64,000 nt of DNA, from NCBI GenBank assembly GCA_905221605.1, contig CAJNDS010002635.1:1121918-1185917 (forward strand). Reading direction: 5' to 3'. The notes beneath the pieces are model-generated. The model worked only from the letters and a program-made list of their open reading frames with translations, was not told where the DNA came from and ran no database searches. This document shows, piece after piece, positions 48,524-58,811 of the stretch. Position numbers and translations under genes: made by a program. Origin of the DNA: Symbiodinium natans (lineage: Eukaryota > Sar > Dinophyceae > Suessiales > Symbiodiniaceae). The first letter of the stretch is position 1. Each line of letters opens with the position of its first letter.

Positions 48524-50934
48524 CTATAGAGCGTGCACAGCAATGCGTAAGTCCATACCACCAAAGCACACAATGACAAGCCTACTCGACAAGGCCAAAG
48601 ATGCCAAACTCTGGTGAAACGACTCTCCGAGGGTCAAGGACTGCAAGCTGTCAGGCCAGACTACGTTCTCCAAGCTCCGGTTGAAATTGTCTCCGAGGCT
48701 CAGGGACTGCAAGCTGCCAGGCAAGGCCACATTCTCCAAGCTGTGGTTGAACATGTCTCCGAGGCTCAGGGACTGCAAGCTGCCAGGCAAGGCCACATTC
48801 TCCAAGCTCTGGTTGAAAAAATACCCGAAGTTCAGGGACTGCAAGCTGCCAGGCAAGACCACATTCTCCAAGCTCCGGTCGAAAGCATGTCCGAAGCTCA
48901 GGGACTTCAAGCTGCCAGGCAAGGCCACATTCTCCAAGCTCTGGTTGAAATTGTCTCCGAAGCTCAAGGACTGCAAGTTGCCAGGCAAGGCCACATTCTC
49001 AAAGCTCTGGTTGAACGAATAACCGAAGCTCAAGGACTGCAAGCTGCCAGGCAAGGCCACATTTTCCAGGCTTTGGTTGAAAGCGAATCCGAAGCTCAGA
49101 GACTGCAAGCTGCCAGGAAAGACCACGCTCTCGAGGCTCTGGTTGTAAGAATTCCCGAAGCTCAGGGACTGCAACGTGCCAGGCATGGCAGCATTCTCCC
49201 AAATCATGCTGAATCCAAAAGTGAAGGACTGCAAGCTGCCAGGAAAGGCAACATTTTCCAAACTCTGGTTGAAATTGTCTCCGAAGCTCAATGACTGCAA
49301 GCAGGCAGGCCAAACCACACTCTGCAAGCTTTGGTTAAAATTGTCTCCGAAGCTCAATGACTGCAAGCTGTCAGGCCAGACCACATTCTCCAATCTCTGA
49401 TTGAACTCACGTCCGAAGCTCAGGGACTGCAGGCTGCTAGACAAGGCCACATTCTCCAAGCTCTGGTTGAAAAAATACCCGAAGCTGAGGGACTGCAAGC
49501 TGCCAGGCAAGGCGACCTTCTCCAAGCTCTGGTTGAAATTGTCTCCGAAGCTCAGGGACTGCAAGCTGCCAGGCAAGGCCACATTCTCCAAGCTCTGGTT
49601 GAAAGCATTACCGAAGCTCATGGACTGCAAGCTGCCAGGCAAGGCCACATTCTCCAAGCTCTGGTCAAAAGCATGACCGAAGCTCAGGGACTTCAAGCTG
49701 CCAGGCAAGGCCACATTCTCCAAGCTCTGGTTGAAATAGTCTCCGAAGCTCAGGGACTGCAAGCTGCCAGGCAAAGCCACATTCTCCAAGCTCTGGTTGA
49801 AAGCATTACCAAAGCTCAAGGACTGCAAGCTGCCAGGCAAGGCCACATTCTCCACGCTCTTGTTGAAAAAATAACCGAAGCTCAGGGACTGCAAGCTGCC
49901 AGGCAAGGCCACATTCTCCAAGCTCTGGTTGAACAAGTTACCGAGGTTCAAAGACTGCAAGCTGCCAGGCAAGGTCACATTCTCGAAGGTCCTGCGAGAA
50001 GCGTCTCCGAAGTTCAAGGACTGCAAGCTGTCAGGCCAGACCACGTTCTCCAAACTCTGGTTGAAGCCACGCCCTAAGGTCAAGGACTGCAAGTTCTTTG
50101 GCAACTCAAGATTCTCGAGGCTGCGGTCGCCACGCAATGTCAACGAAGAGATTGCGTCCTTTGCATCCACGTCCACTACGCTAAGGCGTTGGCCGTCCCA
50201 GGCTCGCAGAAACGCGGCTGCTGCGTGCCCTGCACCAACCTAGGTTGGCCCCTTAAACCTTTTCTTATGAAATGTCCAAACTAGGATCCTCTTGCACCCA
50301 ACAATGAGGGAAAACTTATAAACATGCCAAGGGCAACCTGTTGAACCACATACGTGATGACGTCGCCATGAACTTGCTCCCAGAGCGGCTTGGAATCATC
50401 CAGGGTCTTGCCGCCGACCGCCAGGACCTAGACTCCCCCTTAGAACCTTCACAAAAACACTACTCTTAATATCCTCTTGGGTTTTTTATATCAACAAAAT
50501 ATACAAACTCCCCTTATTCTTAATATCCTCTTGGGTTTTTATATAAACAAAGATATACAAACTCCCCTTAGAACCTTAATGACAACAGTATTTCTAAATG
50601 TCCTCTTGGGTTTGTTGTATAAACAAAGACATACAAAATAGTTCCCAAGGGGGATATAGGGACAGGCATGCCCCCGAGGGGCAAGCTGATCCTTCCTCGG
50701 AGGCTCTTGCGCAAGTCCTCCACGGTCATGTTGTCGTCATGAGGAACCTAGGATGGCTCTGAAAAGGGCCCCAAACCCTAAATCCTAAACCCTAAACCCT
50801 AAACCCATAAGGGAAGGTAGATACATATCCCAAACGGCCTGCAGAGGAACCTGCACTTCGGAACCATCGAGGCCGCACACCGTCAACTGTCGGCCGGCCA
50901 TCAAGCTCGGCAAGGCACTGAGGAAGGCTTCCAT
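48524..50934 (-). CDS. Ubiquitin-like domain + FNIP leucine-rich-repeat protein, four exons, 657 aa
   Basis: Gene model: exons 50934-50851, 50747-50664, 50427-50338 and 50239-48524. All three introns are phase 0 with GT-AG borders, and exon lengths are 28, 28, 30 and 571 codons plus TAG. Residues 15-86 read as a ubiquitin-like fold: LTVCGLDGSEVQV, MTVEDLRKSLRGR, VLAVGGKTLDDSKPLWEQV, DVITYVVQQV. A short Ala-rich linker (AAAAFLRAWDGQ) leads at residue 132 into 23 tandem 22-residue repeats with consensus LPGSLQSLSFGxxFNQSLENVA, matching the FNIP type of leucine-rich repeat. Repeat 14 is two residues short and the last is degenerate. FNIP/LRR repeats usually mediate protein binding, and a UBL could link this to the ubiquitin system, but that role is inferred. 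The first ATG lies ten bases from a telomere tract, with an in-frame stop just upstream, so the 5' UTR is repeat or the true 5' end was lost. Long plus-strand frames here are antisense shadows. Confidence 0.85.
50240..50337 (-). other. Intron 3 of the UBL-FNIP gene, 98 bp
   Basis: cag|gttgcc ... aacctag|gttgg: GTTG follows both junctions, a direct repeat typical of dinoflagellate introns. The acceptor lies in the palindrome ccaacctaggttgg. Confidence 0.75.
50428..50663 (-). other. Intron 2 of the UBL-FNIP gene, 236 bp, with internal tandem repeats
   Basis: cct|gtccct ... gtctag|gtcctg, with GTCC after both junctions. It contains three copies of a unit including tcctcttgggtttttatata and acaaactcccctta (tcctcttggg at 50472, 50526 and 50601). 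Confidence 0.75.
50748..50850 (-). other. Intron 1 of the UBL-FNIP gene, 103 bp, containing telomere repeats
   Basis: cag|gttcctc ... atcctag|gttcctc: a perfect GTTCCTC repeat at both junctions. About five CCCTAAA-type units lie inside at 50772-50806. Confidence 0.8.
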
Positions 50935-50943
50935 TTCTTCACG

Positions 50944-50990
50944 GTTTAGGGCTTAGGGTTTAGGGTTTAGGGTTTAGGGTTTAGGGTTTA
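50944..50990 (+). repeat. Telomere tract immediately upstream of the UBL-FNIP start codon
   Basis: Six to seven TTTAGGG units end ten bases from the minus-strand ATG. Confidence 0.95.
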
Positions 50991-51099
50991 CACAATCTGA
51001 ACCTCCGATGGCCGGCGGTCATGCAAGCAGCTGGGCAGGACTGAAATACATAATCCAAGCTTTGGTTGGAATCATCCGACACCCTAAGCTATTCACCCC

Positions 51100-51440
51100 T
51101 AAACCCTAAACCCTAAACCCTAAACCCTAAACCCTAAACCCTAAACCCTAAAGACTGCGGGCTGAACGTCAAGGAAAGCCCTAGAGGCGGAAGCCCAAAA
51201 TGAGCAGTGGACTCCACAAGACTCAAGGCCCAGCTCCCGGAATCCTGAACTTTAGTCACTTCCAACAGTCAAGCCCTCTAGACCCCCAAAGCCCAGCACA
51301 TTCCCTGAACCCTAAACCCCACACACCCTAAACGCCACCCAAGCAAACGCCTGAAACCTGGAATTCACAAAAGCCTAAACCCCTAAACCCTGAACCCTAA
51401 ACCCTAAACCCAAACCCTAAACCCTAAACCCTAAACCCTA
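51100..51440 (-). repeat. CCCTAAA tracts at 51100-51150 and 51370-51440
   Basis: Two tracts with unique, gene-free sequence between them. Confidence 0.9.
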
Positions 51441-51614
51441 AAGCCCCAACCCTTCACCCCACAAAAACGCCTGACGCCCGAGTAAACATAGGGGCCAGAT
51501 CGAGGAAATCCACGCAGCGCCCGCGGCCCGGGACCGTGCTTTTTTAGGGTTTAGGGTTTAGGGTTTAGGGTTAGCGTGCTCGGCATTTTGGACTCAAATC
51601 GCGCTCTCGCCTAC

Positions 51615-51735
51615 AGGCGCGGGCGGGGCCGTGCACGCCGTCGAGGATGAGTTTACCTCTGTGTGCGCGAAATGCGTCACTGTCGTCGCCTTTGGACGTC
51701 GTCGCTTTTGGACGTGCGGGCGCACGTGGGTCTCT
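51615..51735 (+). CDS. Exon-like island with acceptor
   Basis: An acceptor ctctcgcctacag leads into AGGAVHAVEDEFTSVCAKCV then TVVAFGRRRFWTCGRTWVSH. The phrase tcgcttttggacgtgcggg is partly repeated at 52029. Tentative. Confidence 0.35.
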
Positions 51736-51782
51736 CACTGTTTGAGGTCTATGCTGCTTTTATGGTACTTGGGGGGCCCTCA

Positions 51783-52080
51783 ATAGCGCTACTCGTACTA
51801 TGAGGCCACCTCTTCAAGGCTCAAGCATACACTATACCTTGCAGGGAGTGTGTCAGCAGACGACGTCCCAGCTGAAGCCGCGGCTCGGACCATGCGTTCT
51901 TCTCTACGACTCTTCGCATCTTGGGCGAAAATCGAGTCCTCGCCCGGTGCCGGCGCGGCCGCACTCGTTGTTCTCGAAACTGCCATCGTGTTTTGCCTTC
52001 TGAGTTCACCGGACGCGACGCCGCCCTCGCTTTTGGACGCTTGTGTTCGCCAAGTGCGAAACTCTCGTCACTTTATAACT
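51783..52080 (+). CDS. Possible coding region, unrecognised
   Basis: The frame from the ATG at 51850 (MSADDVPAEAAARTMRSSLR, LFASWAKIESSPGAGAAALV, VLETAIVFCLLSSPD) is open for about 75 codons before running into a microsatellite. The opposite strand also has open frames. No family recognised. Confidence 0.3.
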
Positions 52081-52094
52081 ATGTACATAGAACT

Positions 52095-52170
52095 ACAATA
52101 CATACATACATACCTACATACATACATATATATATATATATATGAATGCATGAATATATACATGTACATA
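52095..52170. repeat. (TACA)n/(TA)n microsatellite
   Basis: catacatacatacctacata followed by (TA)n. Confidence 0.9.
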
Positions 52171-52228
52171 TTCGACAAATTATTGGGTTTTTGGCTATAG
52201 TGTAGAGAACTGAAAAAGGGAACTGGAG

Positions 52229-52297
52229 TCAGTCCTTGTAGCGCGTGGGCCCCGGTGGCAAGAAAGTCCCATCGCGGCCGCGCAGCGCAAACAGCAC
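52229..52297 (-). CDS. Terminal exon-like island with acceptor
   Basis: Minus acceptor cctctgtag, then VLFALRGRDGTFLPPGPTRY, KD and TGA. Good composition and a clear acceptor. Family unknown. Confidence 0.4.
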   Translation of the reverse strand: MLFALRGRDGTFLPPGPTRYKD

Positions 52298-52837
52298 CTA
52301 CAGAGGATTTCGGGTTTAGGGTTTAGGGCTTAGGGGATAAACGCTGGCATTAAGGATTCCGATGAGAAGGACCTGTCTCTAGAAGTGGAATCTGATTAGC
52401 TCAGAGCCCTAAACCCTAAACCCTAAACCCTAAACCCTCTGTTTAAGGTCGGGTCTAGGGCTTCGAGCCTGAAGCGTAACTCGCCTCTAAGCCCCCCAAA
52501 GCCCTCTGAATTTGCTCACTGAAAACCCACCCTAAACCCTAAACCCTAAACCCTAAACCCGAAACCCCTAAACCCTCAGCCCTATATATGCCCACCCCCA
52601 ACCTTCGAAACTACCCCGAAGAGCCCTACACATGCCAGCAAAAGTTGCTCGTTTAGGGTTGCGGGCTTAGGGCTTAAAGCCCTAAACCCTAAACCCTGAA
52701 CCCTAACCCCCTAACCCCAAAACGCAAAACTCAAAAACCCCAGACCTCAAACCCTGAACCCTATCCCCCACCCCCAAAAAAAAAAACGAAAAGGAAAAAC
52801 AAAAAACCAACAAACAGAACAGCCCAAAAAGCCTCAC

Positions 52838-52922
52838 CGCCGCTGTCATAAAGTTCCGCCGCCAGCGAGGCGCCCGGCTCGGGCCAGGATGCGCCTCCCA
52901 TCCTGGTCTGTGCGAGGATAAG
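52838..52922 (-). CDS. Exon-like island
   Basis: The minus frame LILAQTRMGGASWPEPGASL then AAELYDSGGEAFWAV is open. A TTTTGGGG/TTTAGGG tract borders it upstream. It could be an earlier exon of the gene ending at 52229. Tentative. Confidence 0.3.
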
Positions 52923-52923
52923 T

Positions 52924-53035
52924 AAGGGTTTTGGGGGTTTGGGGTTTGGGGTTTAGGGCTTAGGGTTTAGGGTTTAGGGTTTAGGGTTTAGGGTTTAGGG
53001 TTTGGGGTTTGGGGTTTGGGGTTTGGGGTTTAGGG
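52924..53035 (+). repeat. Telomere-variant tract TTTGGGG/TTTAGGG
   Basis: About 15 units, with TTTGGGG blocks at both ends. Confidence 0.95.
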
Positions 53036-53071
53036 CTCGCTGCCCGCATCAATGCCCCGCAAAAGTATCTA

Positions 53072-53146
53072 TATATATATATTATAATATATTATATAAT
53101 ACTTTATTATATTATATGATATTTTATTATATATTATATTATATAG
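53072..53146. repeat. AT-rich microsatellite
   Basis: (TA)n, TTATATTA and TATTATAT units. Confidence 0.9.
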
Positions 53147-53151
53147 TCCTG

Positions 53152-53238
53152 CGCCAAGGGACGAGCTGGCGGTGGCCATCGCGCATTCGAAGCCTGCAAT
53201 CCCCAAGAGCCAGGAAGACTTCGAAAATCCCTGGACCC
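53152..53238 (+). CDS. Exon-like island
   Basis: The frame APRDELAVAIAHSKPAIPKS then QEDFENPW lies between the AT microsatellite and a CCCTAAA tract. Protein-like; family unknown. Confidence 0.35.
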
Positions 53239-53479
53239 TAAACCCTACACCCTAAACCCTAGTGTTTGTAATGTTTGTTCTGGGGGGGAGGGGGAGGATC
53301 CTTGAAAAGAGGTTCTACATTCTTTGGGATTTTGACTGGGTAGAAACCCTGTAAGCCCCAAACCATACACCCTTTAGCCCTAAGTAGCCTGAGGCCTCTG
53401 AACCTAAACCCTACACCCTTTAACCCTAAGCCCTCTGACCCACAACCCTAGACCTCTCACCCTAAACCCTAAACACTAA

Positions 53480-53615
53480 AAGGGGACCCTCAATTCTGAC
53501 CCTCAACCCTCAACCCTCAAACCTAAACCCGAAACCCTAAACCCTAAACCCTGAACCCTGAACCCTAAACCTTAAACCCTAAACCCTAAACCCTAAACCC
53601 TAGCCCTAAACCCTA
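53480..53615 (-). repeat. Telomere tract (CCCTAAA)n with CCCTCAA and CCCTGAA units
   Basis: About 18 units, interrupted. Confidence 0.9.
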
Positions 53616-53634
53616 GACCCCAAAAGGGGGACCC

Positions 53635-53721
53635 TCACTTCCTGGCAAAGGAGCAGACCAGTGAGGAGGCATCGGCCACGTAGACGACCAGGTCCTCACC
53701 GGATCCGTGGTGCGCAGCATC
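53635..53721 (-). CDS. Terminal exon-like island with acceptor
   Basis: Minus acceptor acccctag, then DAAHHGSGEDLVVYVADASS then LVCSFARK and TGA: 28 codons in phase 0. Among the best of the small islands. Family unknown. Confidence 0.45.
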   Translation of the reverse strand, partial: DAAHHGSGEDLVVYVADASSLVCSFARK

Positions 53722-54550
53722 CTAGGGGTCGGAGTTTGGGGTTTAGGGTTTAGGGTTTAGGGTCTGGGGTATGGGGTTTGGGGTTTCAGGGCTTAGGGAT
53801 TTAGGGGTTTAGGGTTTTAGGGTTTTAGGATTTAAGGGTTCAGGGTTTTAAGTGTCCGGGCGTTCTCGCAGTGTAGGGTCTAGGGTTTTGAGATGTCGTG
53901 AGTTGTAAGTAGAGTTCTGATGGTGGTTTAGGTTTCAAGGCCTCAGAGTTTTGAGTTTAGGCCTTAGGGGTTCTCGACGTTCAGGGCGTAGAATGTACCC
54001 GGCTTATGACCCCTTCATGATCTCTTCCTCTGCTGGGGTACCCACAGTACGTTGCTCTTGAGCTCAAGGACACGGGACCAACATGCGAATAGGGTTTAGG
54101 GTTTCGGGTTTCGGGTTTAGGGTTTAGGGTTTAGGGTTCCTAAACCCTAAACTCGAAACTATAAAGCCCAAACAGGGTCGAAGCTCCAGGGTTTGGCACG
54201 TAGAGGGATCGAGGGTGACCCCTCGGCCGAAATCACCGAAATCCCTATCTGAAGCTCCTGACACGCGCCACAGACCCACTAAGGCCAGAAGGCAGGGGGG
54301 GGGCCTTTGGTTAGGGCTTTAGGGGCTTAGGGGTTTCGGGTTTAGGGGTTTAGTGGTTCAGGGGTGTGACGAGAAACAAACCCGAAAACAGTCCGGAGGC
54401 TAAAGTGCAGGGAGTTCCGGGAGTCTGGGCAAGCCTAAACCCCAAAACCAAAGTCCTAAACCGATTGTTTCGGGGTGTATATTAAGGGTAGTTGACTAGA
54501 TGGTTTGGGGTCACCATTCCCTGATCAGGCGATGCTCTAAGGTTAAAAAG

Positions 54551-54650
54551 CCCCAAACCCTAAACCCTAAACCCTAAACCCGGAACCCTAAACGCGAAAC
54601 CCTAAACCCTAAACCCTAAACCCTAAACCCTAAACCCTAAACCCTAAAGG
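54551..54650 (-). repeat. Telomere tract (CCCTAAA)n
   Basis: About 14 units. Confidence 0.95.
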
Positions 54651-54745
54651 TCAAAAGGGCCCAGAAAAGTGATCAGAGCCAGGCCGCGAAGGCGCGCAAC
54701 ATCTCCGTGATCCTGGGCCATGCGGAGAGCTGGATGCTGGTCTAG
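54650..54745 (+). CDS. Exon-like island
   Basis: The frame KRAQKSDQSQAAKARNISVI then LGHAESWMLV is followed by either TAG or a donor (ctg|gtctag). Charged helix-like composition. Telomere tracts lie on both sides. Family unknown. Confidence 0.4.
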   Translation, partial: VKRAQKSDQSQAAKARNISVILGHAESWMLV

Positions 54746-54974
54746 GGTTTAGGGTTTAGGGTTTAGGGATTAGGGTTTAGGAATTGGGGTTTGGGATTTG
54801 GGATTTGGGGTTTAGGGTTTGGGGTTTAGGACCAAGATTCCTTAAGTTCCTGAGGCTCAAACCCTCCGTGTTTAGGGGTTTAGGGGTTTAGGAGTCCCCA
54901 CAACCCTAAACATCCCTAAACCCTACACCCTAAACCCCCAAAACCCAAAAACCCAAAACCCAAAACCCCCAAAA

Positions 54975-55113
54975 CCCTGGACCCATACGATCTCCCCAAA
55001 CCAAGGAAGCTCAACTCTTCTGTCTGTGCGGTAAGTGCAGTATTGTGGGTCTTCTCGAAGCTCCAGCTCCCAATTCTGAGGGCAGAACGACAACTGCTTG
55101 AGGAAACGGTGAA
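54975..55113 (-). CDS. Possible exon-like island
   Basis: The minus frame PFTVSSSSCRSALRIGSWSF then EKTHNTALTAQTEELSFLGL lies between degenerate telomere-like sequences. Tentative. Confidence 0.25.
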
Positions 55114-55139
55114 GGGAACCCTAGAAACCCTCAAACCCT

Positions 55140-55690
55140 AAACGCCCCAAACCCTATAACCCGAAAACTGAAAACCTCTATAGCCCCAAAAGCAACCCAA
55201 AACCCTAGACCCTGGTCTTAAACCCTGAACTCTTAAACCTAAACCCTTAACCCCACCCCCCAAAGCCCCTATCGCCCCGCAAAACCCTCAGACCCAAAGT
55301 CCAAAAAAAAACCCAAAAGCCCCGCAAAAAAACACACCCTCAAACCCCTAAAAGCCCAAAAAGCCCTCAAACCCTGACCCGAAAACCCCCAAAAACCCTA
55401 AGACCCAAACAGACTCCCAAAGCTCAACTGCCCCAAAACCCTCAAACACCCCAACGAAAACAACAAAAAACCTAACCTAAGCCCAAACCCTCAAACCCTA
55501 AACCCTGAAAACCCTGAAGCCCTGAAACCCCCAAACCCTAAACCCTAAACCCTAAACCCCAAACCCTAAACCCCAAACCCTAAACCCTAAACCCAAACCC
55601 TAAACCCTGAAGCCCGAAACCCTCAACCCTAAACCCTAAACCCTGAACCCCTAACCCTAAACCCTAAACCCTGAAGCCCTGAGACCCCTC
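55140..55690 (-). repeat. Degenerate C/A-rich telomere-like region with (CCCTAAA)n
   Basis: About 550 bp of strongly diverged CCCTAAA/CCCAAAA sequence ending in a cleaner tract (55495-55685). No gene. Confidence 0.8.
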
Positions 55691-56099
55691 AACCGCCTTC
55701 AAAGGATCAATGGGCCGATCACGGCCATGGCTTTTGTCGAGTCCTCTCTGAGCCTTGGCGCTTGCAGGGGCTTGGGGGTTTTTGGAGGTTTGGGGGGTTT
55801 GGGGTTAGGGCTAGGGTATAGGGTTTAGGGTTTTTGGGTTTAGGGTGTAGGGTTTAGGGGCTTTACAGGGTTTAGGGTTCTTGCCGATTTTTTTTGTTGT
55901 CGGAATCAATGTCCGGAGTTTGGGTTTTCGGGCCAAGCAGAAGGAAGCGCCAAGATTTGGGCGCGCGCCGCCATCTGCTCACTTAGACAGAAGTAGCAAG
56001 TTCCAACAATGAGTTTTAAAAAAGGTTAACGCTCCCAAGCTCCCTTTTGTAGATAACCCTCTGCATGCACAGACTCACTTCGGAGACTGATGTGGTCGA

Positions 56100-56405
56100 T
56101 CAAGTCGTTGCCTTAGGTCGCAAGACACATACCGCTGACTCGATGAATAACAGCACTGAGTAAGGACACGTGAAAAATTGCGAAGCAAGCGTCACCAACT
56201 GGGCGCAGGAAATCTGGCCACGTGATCATGATCAGCATGAAAAGCGGCAGACATCTCCCAATCCAGAGACATTCTTCGCGAGGTGAAGTCGTCATGCCAC
56301 ACCGTGTCCTCTGACAAAAACAAACAACGACGATGATCCTTGCGGTTCTGACACTTCCTCTGCATGCTCCTGCTCTTCGACCGCCTGCGTCGACGCGTGT
56401 CCGCT
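56100..56405 (-). pseudogene. Upstream-copy paralogue of the 56.4-57.0 kb coding segment, frameshifted
   Basis: Aligns to 56447-56750 at a 347-bp offset. The tail frame ending VCVLRPKATT then TGA (56100-56102) parallels VCVLRLKATT of the other copy, but an extra base in the ttttt run near 56187 puts the upstream helix (GDACFA...) into another frame. The acidic part is reduced to EHAEEVSEPQGSSSL in yet another frame. Probably a decayed duplicate. Confidence 0.5.
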
Positions 56406-56446
56406 CTGAGCATACACAGAGTCACTTCGAAGAATGATGCGATCGA

Positions 56447-56985
56447 TCAGGTCGTTGCCTTAAGTCGCAAGACACATACAGCTGCCCCGGCCGCTAGCAA
56501 CACTAAGTAAAGACATGTGAAGAATGCAAAGCAAGCAGCACCAGGTGGGTGCTCGAATGGGCGTTGGCGCATAAAGATTTGAAGTCGTCTCCCAGAAAAT
56601 GATCTCTTCGTCGGAATCCAGACTAGATCCAGTGTCATCCGAGCAAGAAGACAACAAAGAGGACTCTTCCCCACATCCTGAGTCTGACACTTCTGCTTCA
56701 TGCTCATGCGCTGCAGTGGCATGCTGGAGCTGCAAAATCGCCCAGGCCGTAGCGATGTCATCAGCGCAAACTTCTGCGGTCTTTCCACCGACGTATGCCA
56801 TGTCCTCCCGACTTGTGTTGGGATTCGCGTCGGCGTCCTGGTTGACGATCTGAAAGCATCCATGAATACGACTTGGGTCAACCAGGAAGAAACCTTGGGC
56901 AGCCCGGACGACGGCTCGCGCTCCGCCGTGCTTCCATACGTGGAGATTGTGCCACGGATGCGTGCGACAACTGCTGTTTGTCTGG
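56447..56985 (-). CDS. Hypothetical protein with acidic region and possible C-terminal membrane anchor
   Basis: After an acceptor-like gttagtccag near 56985, one frame reads NSSCRTHPWHNLHVWKHGGA, AAQGFFLVDPSRIHGCFQIV, NQDADANPNTSREDMAYVGG, ADDIATAWAILQLQHA, then an acidic Ser/Asp/Glu stretch (SDDTGSSLDSDEEIIFWE). In the next frame the 3' end encodes a hydrophobic helix GAACFAFFTCLYLVLLAAGA then AVCVLRLKATT and stop, the part conserved in the neighbouring copy. A frameshift or an unrecognised intron must lie between the two parts, around 56560-56600. No family recognised. Largest gene-like unit after the UBL-FNIP gene. Confidence 0.45.
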
Positions 56986-57217
56986 ACTAACAGGTGACCC
57001 CCTAAACCGCAAACTAGAAGGCCATAAGCCCGTAAACGGAGCCCCAGAAAAAAGGGAAAAAACAACTAAGCACTAAACCCCTGATTTTTATGTGCTCCAG
57101 GCTCGCGAGCTGGCCCTCTCAAAAGCCTTTGTTTCTGGGTGATTGCAGGGTTTGTAGGGCCTTAGGTCAATGGATTCGTACCTTTTTCAATCCAGGCGAG
57201 ACGGTTACCCGGCTTAG

Positions 57218-57275
57218 GGTTTAGGGTTTAGGGTTTAGGGTTTAGGGTTTAGGGGTCTAGGGTTTAGGGTTTAGC
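57218..57275 (+). repeat. Telomere tract (TTTAGGG)n
   Basis: Eight units. Confidence 0.95.
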
Positions 57276-57694
57276 CCCAGAAGCCCGGAGTCCAATAACT
57301 CCTTCACCCCAAAAACCCTAAGCCTCAACCCGAGACCCCGGCCGCGGTTGTCGGAGAACGCCGGATCTTAGGGTTTAGGGTTTAGGGTTTCGGGTTTAGG
57401 GTTTAGGGTTTAGGGCGAGGGTTTATACGGTTTGGGTGCTTAGCTGCTTAGGGTTTAGAGGCCTTCGAGAGCTCTCAGGGTTCTCTTTGCCTTCGTTCTG
57501 CAACCGTAAACCCTAAAACCCTAGACCCCAAACCCTAAACCCAAAATTTCAAAATCCCAAACCCTAAACCCTAAACCCTGAACCCTAAACCCTAAACCCC
57601 ACAAAGGGGTTTCAGGGTCCCTGTCCTTTCCGAGGTGCGGCGCAGCCCAGGTGAGGTAGTTCAGGCGCCTTGCCGTCGTTCACTCTTAAGATCA

Positions 57695-58095
57695 GGGTTT
57701 AGGGTTTAGGGTTTAGGGTTTTAGGGTTTAGGGTTGAGGGGCTTTAGGTTTTAGGTTTAGGGTTAAGGGGTCAGGGTTTCAGGTTTTAGGTTGAGGGTTT
57801 TAGGGCTTTGGGGTTTTAGGGTCCAGGGTTGAGCTTATAATCCCATAACCCACCTGACTGACCCTACTAAGTCAGTCACAAGGGCTTCCATGGCGGGCTT
57901 ACCAAGGGTTTGGGATTTAGGGTTATAAGGGTTTAGGCTCATAAGGGTTTAGGGCTTACATGGGTTTAGGGTTTAGGGTTTAGGGGCAGGGTTATAAGGG
58001 TTACAAGGGCTTGGGCTCTATATGGGTTCAGGGTTTATGTGTCATACGGGCTCAGGGTTAAGGGTTACAAGGGTTTGGCTTTAGGGTATAGGGTT
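57695..58095 (+). repeat. Degenerate telomere-like region
   Basis: TTTAGGG variants with recurrent 'ataagggttta' phrases. No gene. Confidence 0.6.
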
Positions 58096-58589
58096 AAACG
58101 GCAGGCTTGAAGGCTTGAGGGCTTAGGGTTCTGTTGGTGGGGTTTGGCCCTAAACCCTCAACGCTAACTAGGATTTTCAAGGCTTGAGGTTTATACAAGC
58201 AAGCATTTTGAGAGCCCCCTGCTAGGGCGAGAAAAGGCCAGAAATGAATGTAGAAGACCTGTAGATGGGATGTATACGAGGGAAACAGCCCGACTCTGGG
58301 CAAAGTTAGTCTGCGTTCCTTTACCCTGTGCTCGAAACCCCTAAACCCTAAACCCTGAACCCGCCCAGGGTTCGGAGGTTGAAAATTTGGGCGTCGGGCG
58401 CCGGATCTGCGAGCTTAGGGTGTAGGGCCCTCGCCCTTTAACTCTGAAACCTAGGCATAAGCCTGAAAGACAATACATCCCGCGGCGGCTGAAATTCATT
58501 GGGGTTTGCCTTAAGACTTCAGCAACAGTAGGGTTTAGGGTACTCCTTTTTGTGTAGCTTACCTAAGAGACCGATCAGGAGATTTCGGG

Positions 58590-58672
58590 CCTAAACCCTA
58601 AACCCTAAACCTCAAACCCTAAACCCTAAACCCTAAACCCTAAACCCTAAACCCTAAACCCTAACCCTAAAC
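58590..58672 (-). repeat. Telomere tract (CCCTAAA)n
   Basis: About 12 units. Confidence 0.95.
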
Positions 58673-58811
58673 CGGGTTCATTTGCCCATGAAGGCAGTCG
58701 CGCCTCAAGGATGCCAAGTCGAGGCGCTCCTGCGCAGGAGCCCCTTCTGGCAACTATATCCTGGTAGCCCGAGAATCCTATTCTGGTAGGGGTACCCTTT
58801 GGGGGGGGGGG

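Noticed and set aside
48614..50243. Plus-strand frames of 74-226 codons
   Set aside because: Antisense of the FNIP repeats; openness follows from the repeat sequence, and the minus strand carries the recognisable domain and introns.
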